This document shows, in pieces, positions 59,078 to 64,000 of a stretch of 64,000 nt of DNA. This DNA comes from Sunxiuqinia elliptica (lineage in GTDB: Bacteria; Bacteroidota; Bacteroidia; Bacteroidales; Prolixibacteraceae), in contig NZ_FONW01000005.1 in NCBI RefSeq assembly GCF_900113005.1, positions 1 to 64,000 on the forward strand, written 5' to 3'. The translations under genes and the position numbers were made by a program. Under the pieces are notes generated by a model. That model was not told the origin of the DNA. It ran no database searches and worked only from the letters and a program-made list of their open reading frames with translations. Each line of letters begins with the position of its first letter. The stretch's first letter is position 1.

Positions 59078-59326
59078 AGCTTTTATGTTTTATGTGTTTC
59101 AATTTTTTCTTCGCCCTTATGACGTCAGTTTTTTTATTCGGTTACAAACAAGGAATCTTTTTCTGAAAAAATGTTCTAAACAAAGGACTTTGAGTCGCAG
59201 AAAAGACTTAATGGTAGAGGGGGATTACCTCAATTTTCTCGATAAAAACGGCAGTGGAACAAAAGCGATTAATTATTTTTATTGAATTCTGTAACCAGAA
59301 CGCATTCTCGTCGTCAAACAGGTAGT

Positions 59327-59902
59327 ATGAACCGAAAGGATGATCATTATTACATTGAGCAGGTTGTCAATGGCAATGTTGCGGCTTTTTCATATTTGGT
59401 TGAAAAATATCGAGATATGGTCTACGGTTTATCTTTGAAAATGCTAAAAAACACGGAGGATGCCGAAGAGTTGGCTCAAGATACTTTTGTGAAAGCATTT
59501 CAATCATTAAGTTCATACCAGGGAAAGTCGAAGTTTTCAACTTGGTTGTATCGCATTACTTATAATGGGGCGATTACGCTGATGCGAAAACGAAAGTTGG
59601 CATTGTACTCGTTGGATGAGCAACGCCTGTCGGATGAAGATGAATTAACGATCGGAACCCGGCTGGCAGAAATTGATCAGGAAGAGTTGGCCGAAAGCCT
59701 GAAAAGAGCGATGGAGGAGCTTCCAGCGGACGATCAGGTGCTGATTACCCTGTTTTATTACGAAGACCAGCGAGTTGAAGATATTGCCCACATTACAGGC
59801 TTGAGTGCCAGTAATGTGAAAGTGAAAATTCACCGGGCACGAAAAAAAATGTATCTGTATTTGAAAGAAAACCTGGAAGAAGCCGTTTTTAATGTACTGT
59901 AA
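59327..59902 (+). CDS. ECF RNA polymerase sigma factor
   Basis: A 191-residue alternative sigma factor from ATG 59327, preceded by AGGTAGT; an in-frame start 45 bases upstream is possible. Region 2 (residues about 20-85) includes YLVEKYRDMVYGLSLKMLKN, AEELAQDTFVKAFQSLSSY and KFSTWLYRITYNGA; region 4 (about 125-180) includes ELPADDQVLITLFYYEDQ, IAHITGLSASNVKVKIHRAR. It has the usual ECF length. The gene 19 bases downstream encodes a small two-span membrane protein that may hold it at the membrane. Targets and trigger unknown. Confidence 0.92.
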   Translation: MNRKDDHYYIEQVVNGNVAAFSYLVEKYRDMVYGLSLKMLKNTEDAEELAQDTFVKAFQSLSSYQGKSKFSTWLYRITYNGAITLMRKRKLALYSLDEQRLSDEDELTIGTRLAEIDQEELAESLKRAMEELPADDQVLITLFYYEDQRVEDIAHITGLSASNVKVKIHRARKKMYLYLKENLEEAVFNVL

Positions 59903-59920
59903 TAAGGAAGGAGTAAAACG

Positions 59921-60346
59921 ATGAAAGCAACAGATAAGCAATTTAAAAACTTGATGAAATCCTACCAACCGGAAAAAGCTCCGGCCAATTTTACCATGGA
60001 TGTCATGAACCGGCTTTACGCTGAGACTAGTAAGATCTCGGAGTATAAGCCTGTGTTGAACAAGTGGGTGCTTCGGGTATTTGCCGTGCTTGTCGGAAGC
60101 TTTATTACTTATGCCATGTTTGCTACAGGAGGAACAGCGGCCGGTGAAAGTCTTCCCGGAGCCGAGCAGGTGAAAAGCTTGGTTTCTCAGGTTGACCTGT
60201 CTGGAGTTGCTGTGGCTGGTCATAAAATGGCCGGTTTGTTCGGCAGTCTTCCGCCAGTTGTGGTGGCAATTTTCTTGTCTGCCACTTTTCTGCTGCTTTT
60301 AGACCAGTTTTTCCTGAAACGCAAAAAACAGGTTGCTGATCAATAG
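59921..60346 (+). CDS. Small membrane protein, possible anti-sigma partner
   Basis: A 141-residue protein. The first 45 residues are cytoplasmic in character (FKNLMKSYQPEKAPANFTMDVMNRLYAE), followed by two membrane segments (about 47-68, WVLRVFAVLVGSFITYAMFA; and about 105-128, VVVAIFLSATFLLLLDQFF) with a short loop and a basic tail KRKKQ. The cytoplasmic N-terminus plus membrane spans, and a 19-base gap after the sigma gene, are typical of ECF anti-sigma factors, although no zinc-binding (ZAS) His-x3-Cys-x2-Cys motif is present. I infer a regulatory partner; direct evidence is lacking. Confidence 0.65.
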   Translation: MKATDKQFKNLMKSYQPEKAPANFTMDVMNRLYAETSKISEYKPVLNKWVLRVFAVLVGSFITYAMFATGGTAAGESLPGAEQVKSLVSQVDLSGVAVAGHKMAGLFGSLPPVVVAIFLSATFLLLLDQFFLKRKKQVADQ

Positions 60347-60371
60347 TCTTTGTTGTTTTTCATCTCAGAAA

Positions 60372-61328
60372 TTAAATCTCCATACCAACCAGGTAAGCGG
60401 TGTAGCCCAGGTAAATGACTAACATTAGTCCTGCTTCCCAACGATCCATTTTTTTCTTTTGTCCGGTAAACATGGCAATAAAAAGAAGGAGCGTTCCCCC
60501 AATTAACAAGTAAATATCAGTATTGAAAATGGGGTTGAACGAAATAGGCTTAACTAAAGCACTGGTCCCAAGAATCAAGAAGATGTTGAAGATATTTGAG
60601 CCGATAATATTTCCAACAGCGATATCGTTGTTTTTCTTCAGGGCGGCAACCACGGAAGTAGCAAGCTCGGGGAGGGAAGTTCCCAGTGCGACAATGGTCA
60701 GGCCGACAATTTTTTCGCTGATTCCAATTGCAGAAGCAATCGTCACGGCATTAGTTACAACCATTCGTCCTCCCAAAACAAGGCCGGCCATACCAACTAA
60801 AATCAATCCCCAAATCTTCAAAGGAGGCATCGTTTGGACAGCCTCTGAGGGAGTAGGAGCATCATTCTTTAGTTGCTTATAAACGTAGAATAGAAAGCCA
60901 GCAAATAAGGCGAGTAACACAAGTCCGTCGATTCGGGAGATGGAGCCAACGCCATTCCCTGAAAAATTATTGGCCAGCACAAAGAGCAGTACGGCAGCAA
61001 GTAAGGAAAACGGAATTTCTTTCCATACCGTACTGGATTGAACAACCATGGGGGTGATGAGTCCGGCAATTCCTAAAATGACAAAAAGATTGATGTTGTT
61101 ACTGCCAATGACATTGCCAAACACCAGGTCGTGGTGATTTTGAATGGCTGCATAAAGATTAACCACCAACTCAGGAGCCGAAGTTCCAAAAGCAACAATG
61201 GTCAGTCCGATCGCAAGATCAGAAACATTGTATTTACGGGCCAGGGAGGATGCTCCGTTCACCATCCAGTCAGCTCCTTTTATGAGCAGAATGAGGCCCA
61301 GCACTAAAATCAAAAATTGTACAAGCAT
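60372..61328 (-). CDS. Calcium/sodium antiporter (CaCA family, YrbG-like)
   Basis: A 318-residue inner-membrane exchanger with about ten spans and the internal duplication of the family. The first alpha repeat is VAFGTSAPELVVN with GNVIGSNNINLFVILG; the second is VALGTSLPELATS with GNIIGSNIFNIFLILG. The acidic residues in PEL are the cation-binding sites. It should extrude Ca2+ in exchange for Na+ or H+. The length is close to E. coli YrbG (325). It converges with the sigma-factor pair with 25 bases between stops, and no shared terminator is obvious. No operon partner. Confidence 0.9.
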   Translation of the reverse strand: MLVQFLILVLGLILLIKGADWMVNGASSLARKYNVSDLAIGLTIVAFGTSAPELVVNLYAAIQNHHDLVFGNVIGSNNINLFVILGIAGLITPMVVQSSTVWKEIPFSLLAAVLLFVLANNFSGNGVGSISRIDGLVLLALFAGFLFYVYKQLKNDAPTPSEAVQTMPPLKIWGLILVGMAGLVLGGRMVVTNAVTIASAIGISEKIVGLTIVALGTSLPELATSVVAALKKNNDIAVGNIIGSNIFNIFLILGTSALVKPISFNPIFNTDIYLLIGGTLLLFIAMFTGQKKKMDRWEAGLMLVIYLGYTAYLVGMEI

Positions 61329-61501
61329 CAGTCAATCAATTAAAGTCATTTAAACTTTTTGCTAAAACAGTTGGTCTGCAGTTTTAGTTTGCCCGGCTAC
61401 TCTTTGATGATTATTGAGCAGCATGAGCGGGTCCAAATGTATCGTAGTTTTTGATTGGTTGATGCTTGTCTGCTGTTTTTTATTTCTTATAAATACACTT
61501 G

Positions 61502-62509
61502 CTAATTCTTTTCGCTAAGCCGCCAGATTGAGCCATTTTTTATTGTGGTTTTCTCAAGGCGTTTTTCCTCAGCCAACTGTTGCAACAATTCTTCTGCTTT
61601 GGCTCTGGGCATTTCACTCAATTCAGCGAATTCACGCGTCGTCAAGCTTGAAAAAGCCTTAAAAAGTCCTTGCCACGATTTGTCGTAAGGTAATTTTTCA
61701 GCACTGGGATAAGCGCTTAAAATGGCTTCTTCGAAAGTTTTGTAAGGACGGACACCATAAATGATCTGTGGCTCTTGGTCTTTCCCAATAACGAAAAGGC
61801 TTGGAAAACCTCTTACTCCAAGCTGACGGGCTTGAGCCAGGTCTTCCTGGAAAAGTACTTTTGCTTCCTGTTCCATGGCCTGCTCCAGTTTTGCCGTATC
61901 CAGTTGAAGTTCGCTTGCCACTTGGTTGATGACTTCCTGACGGGCAATATTCTTCTTCTCAATGAAAAGCTGTTCGCGGATAAGACGCATAAAAGCCGTG
62001 GTTTTCTCTGGTGCTTGCATCTCAACAGCTTTAAAAGCAATGGAAGGCGGATAAGAAGAGTGCAGCGGATCTTCCAGCCAAACGCCTCCATCAATAGGCA
62101 TGTCGTAGTGCTGGCTTACTTCTTCCCAATGGTGGGCAACATCCGACGGCTTGCTAATGCCCCCGCTGTTGTAACTCCAGTCGGGGAGGAGTCCGCCCAT
62201 GCGATATTCAATTTCGAAATAAACACCGTATTCCAGTTGTAGTTTGCGTAGTTGAGGTTCAATTCCCCAACAGGCCGAACAAATGGGATCGGTATAATAA
62301 ATAATTCGAACGGGTTTTTGATTGGGGCTGAGCGTTTGCCCTTCCTGCTGGCTTGATTGACCAGGAAGTTCACATAGTCCGGTTTCGGGATCGCACAAAA
62401 GTGGGTTGTTCGTTGTTTGTTTCATAGTGTCTGAATTTTGCTGAGCATGACAAACCGGATGGACGGTCAGAAAAAATAGGATACCGAGCAGCCAAATTGT
62501 TTTTGTCAT
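61502..62509 (-). CDS. DsbA/FrnE-like thioredoxin-fold protein with N-terminal hydrophobic leader
   Basis: A 335-residue protein with a redox motif CSAC (Cys77, Cys80) in YYTDPICSACWGIEP, an inserted helical domain, and the cis-Pro loop RGFPSLFV. A Cys pair, LLCDPETGLCELP (Cys39, Cys46), precedes the fold. The final 60 residues look like a small winged helix (LTTREFAELSEMPRAKAEELL). The leader TIWLLGILFFLTVHPVCHA could be a signal peptide, or translation could begin at Met29, giving a cytosolic protein as in the SpxH/YjbH group, which the LLCDPETG start resembles. Location is therefore uncertain. It is divergent from an HxlR regulator with cysteines, suggesting redox control. Confidence 0.8.
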   Translation of the reverse strand: MTKTIWLLGILFFLTVHPVCHAQQNSDTMKQTTNNPLLCDPETGLCELPGQSSQQEGQTLSPNQKPVRIIYYTDPICSACWGIEPQLRKLQLEYGVYFEIEYRMGGLLPDWSYNSGGISKPSDVAHHWEEVSQHYDMPIDGGVWLEDPLHSSYPPSIAFKAVEMQAPEKTTAFMRLIREQLFIEKKNIARQEVINQVASELQLDTAKLEQAMEQEAKVLFQEDLAQARQLGVRGFPSLFVIGKDQEPQIIYGVRPYKTFEEAILSAYPSAEKLPYDKSWQGLFKAFSSLTTREFAELSEMPRAKAEELLQQLAEEKRLEKTTIKNGSIWRLSEKN

Positions 62510-62582
62510 TTTGTTGTTTGTTTAATTATTTTCGAGGCAAATTTCAGCAATCATTTCATACGAGTCAATTAGTCAGAAAATT

Positions 62583-62897
62583 ATGACCACCATAAAAAAC
62601 ACATGTGCGCAAGCTCCTTGCCCCGCCGAGGGCTTGTTGAAGAGCCTTTCAGGAAAGTGGAAGCCGCAGGTATTTCGACTGGCTGTTGAGGGGCCCTTAC
62701 GATTTAATTCTTTGTTGCGCCAACTGGAGGGAGCCAGCAAGCAATCGCTTTCGGTTGCTTTAAAAGAGTTGGAAGAGCAAGACATTTTGCAGCGGACGGT
62801 CGTTCAGGAGAAACCTTTGCATGTAGAGTATTACTTGACCGAAAAAGGACAGGCCCTCATTCCCGTGTTTAAACAGCTCGAAGTTTTGGGAAGCTAA
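62583..62897 (+). CDS. HxlR-family transcriptional regulator
   Basis: A 104-residue winged-helix protein of the MarR/HxlR type. CPAEGLLKSLSGKWKPQVFR is the family start, LRFNSLLRQLEGASKQSLSVALKELEEQ the recognition region and EYYLTEKGQALIPV the wing. Cys8 and Cys13 lie at the N-terminus, in the position where redox-sensing HxlR proteins such as HypR carry the reactive cysteine. It is divergent from the DsbA-like gene, 73 bases apart, so it probably controls that gene in response to thiol stress. Monocistronic. Confidence 0.85.
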   Translation: MTTIKNTCAQAPCPAEGLLKSLSGKWKPQVFRLAVEGPLRFNSLLRQLEGASKQSLSVALKELEEQDILQRTVVQEKPLHVEYYLTEKGQALIPVFKQLEVLGS

Positions 62898-63095
62898 TCG
62901 GCTTATTTTTTTTCGAGTTTATTGGTGCCGGAACAGGCATAAGGCTTGTCTGGAAACGATAGATCACCACCTGATTGCCTGAATCAGAAACAGGTTGACC
63001 TTCTTTCAAAATGGCATGGAAAGTGGGACGATGGGAAGAACGATCGTCTAAAGAAATGAGCGAAAAAAGCAGGGGGCTTTTGCCTGCAATAAGGA

Positions 63096-63707
63096 TTAGC
63101 TCAGGATGGTTAAGATGGTGACAAAGATCGTCCAAATACTAATGCCATTGATGAAAAGCAGCTCCGTAGCTCCGTTAATTCCACTTTTCAGAAAAGATAG
63201 CGCCGTAGCCAAAACTACAAGTCCGATGACGATCAGGCCCGATAAGCCTAGAAATTGCTTGTGCTCGATAATGGCAAATTGGTAGGTGACAATGAGCGCG
63301 GGGATCGATAAAAAGACCACAACTGCCAGCAGGTTGTGGAAGAAGCGTTGCAAGGCCGGCGTAAAATTGTCGAGGCTGTAGGGCTTTAAGTTGTGCGGCA
63401 CAAAGGCCAAAAGGGTTAAGGAGGCCACGCAAATATCGATGTACTGCATCAGCTTTTCGTGCTGCCCAAGGTCGTAAAACTCGGAGAGTAGCCAGAAGAA
63501 AGTGTATAAAAGAATGGAGGACGCAAACAGGAGACGTTTATAGCCTTTCGCATATTCCTTGCCATACAAACTTTTGTTACTCAGGAAACTCAGGGTTTGT
63601 GTGTTCAAATCAATTTTGATGTGTTGAATCGATTTCCGAACTGCACCAGGCAGAATACCGGCAAATAAAAATCCAATGAGCAAGATCCCTAGCTTGATCC
63701 AAAACAT
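63096..63707 (-). CDS. Hypothetical multi-span membrane protein
   Basis: A 203-residue protein from ATG 63707, which opens the first membrane segment; a start 27 bases further upstream is possible. About six hydrophobic segments are visible: FWIKLGILLIGFLFAGILPG, LLFASSILLYTFFWLL, YIDICVASLTLLAFV, LLAVVVFLSIPALIVTY, LGLSGLIVIGLVVLATAL and FINGISIWTIFVTILTIL. The loop FVPHNLKPYSLDNFTP is its most distinctive part. The pattern recalls DUF998-type proteins, but I cannot confirm this. It lies near the HxlR gene and converges with it across about 200 bases that hold no convincing gene. Confidence 0.65.
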   Translation of the reverse strand: MFWIKLGILLIGFLFAGILPGAVRKSIQHIKIDLNTQTLSFLSNKSLYGKEYAKGYKRLLFASSILLYTFFWLLSEFYDLGQHEKLMQYIDICVASLTLLAFVPHNLKPYSLDNFTPALQRFFHNLLAVVVFLSIPALIVTYQFAIIEHKQFLGLSGLIVIGLVVLATALSFLKSGINGATELLFINGISIWTIFVTILTILS

Positions 63708-63734
63708 GTTGCTTTCAGTTATCAGGTAAAACAA

Positions 63735-64000
63735 TTCACCCTGCTTTTGGCGAAGGTGATTAGATGCAATTAAAATACAAGTTTTTTTTAGTCTGGGAAA
63801 GAGCGGCCGGGTTTCGGGTGTTTTTTTGGGCCAAACTTCTTTTGCTTCCGCTCAAAAGAGGAAGTTAAAAACGTCAGCCTGAAGAATTTCGAACCTACGA
63901 TGGTCTGAATACCGGTCAGCTAATGCTTAAAGCTTTTCGAAACGGAGAACAAGTTCCCACTTGGTTTGAGCAACAACGGTGTACTTAAAATTAAGCGGTT
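63735..64000. other. 266-base right edge without a recognised gene
   Basis: Only a short frame lacking a start codon is open near 63869-63988 (EEFRTYDGLNTGQLML and on to a stop). It has a plausible coding look but begins after a stop and could be the eroded end of a gene. No promoter, terminator or repeat is clear. Confidence 0.35.

Noticed and set aside
62869-63135. 88-residue open frame on the minus strand between the HxlR and membrane-protein genes
   Set aside because: It begins inside the end of one gene and finishes inside another, and matches no family I recognise. Its middle has passable codon use, so an eroded gene is possible, but support is too weak.
63869-63988. Short frame at the right edge with coding-like composition
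   Set aside because: No start codon and a stop just upstream; noted only as a possible gene remnant.
1-64000. CRISPR arrays, insertion sequences, integrases, tRNA or rRNA genes
   Set aside because: I looked for regularly spaced repeats, transposase motifs and tRNA-like or rRNA-like sequence on both strands and saw none; very degenerate copies could be missed by eye.

Overview
The window looks like part of a chromosome of a Bacteroidota species. SusC/SusD outer-membrane importers, many lipoprotein glycosidases and sulfatases, leader-poor genes and several copies of the Bacteroidota -7 promoter box (TAnnTTTG) all point that way. A marine or sediment member of the Marinilabiliales/Prolixibacteraceae is my guess from overall gene style, not a demonstrated placement. 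No rRNA, tRNA, CRISPR array, insertion sequence or phage gene was seen.

Bases 1-26843 form a glycan-degradation region. It opens with the 3' part of a GH29 alpha-L-fucosidase and five S1-family sulfatases, all with the Cys-x-Pro-Ser-Arg formylglycine motif. A short housekeeping island follows: two Rnk/GreA-C-like proteins, a 37-residue basic protein and a MarR regulator. A GntR/FCD regulator is then divergent from a sialic-acid block made of SusC, SusD, GH33 sialidase, GH20 hexosaminidase, N-acetylneuraminate lyase, N-acylglucosamine 2-epimerase and a fused kelch mutarotase/Na+ symporter. Together these fit removal of sulfate, fucose, sialic acid and HexNAc from a host-type glycan such as mucin, then import of Neu5Ac and its conversion to ManNAc and GlcNAc. 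The SusC promoter has a complete TTTG-N19-TACTTTTG signal, with a perfect 7-3-7 palindrome at the expected start point, a strong candidate operator for the GntR protein.

Bases 26987-39929 hold a glycerol/polyol-phosphate region: a DeoR/GlpR regulator divergent from GlpD, then a lipoprotein glycerophosphodiesterase, a polyol-permease-like MFS protein, an AraM-type glycerol-1-phosphate dehydrogenase homologue, a NagD/AraL-type HAD phosphatase, an AraB-type FGGY kinase, transketolase, a GlpT-type antiporter and an SGNH hydrolase. There is no arabinose isomerase or ribulose-phosphate epimerase, so the pathway looks like glycerophosphodiester plus pentitol or ketopentose use rather than arabinose use. 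glpR and glpD are clearly richer in G+C than their neighbours.

Bases 40071-43962 hold a two-component system followed by a compact three-gene cassette: a lone ABC ATPase, a HypB/UreG-like P-loop GTPase with extra cysteines, and a protein with a C-x2-C-x4-C-x16-C iron-sulfur domain. I cannot assign it to a known pathway. It resembles a metallocofactor insertion or reactivation machine and is the best candidate here for an undescribed system.

The rest (44070-64000) is mostly ordinary chromosome: TrmH and dipeptidyl peptidase III, a TPR sensor kinase, a formylglycine-enzyme-like lipoprotein without the catalytic cysteines, a class V aminotransferase, HtpG, Lrp/AsnC, a YbdG-like mechanosensitive channel, an M64 peptidase, an ECF sigma factor with a small membrane partner, a Ca2+/Na+ antiporter, and a DsbA-like protein divergent from a cysteine-containing HxlR regulator. 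Several clear intrinsic terminators separate these units.
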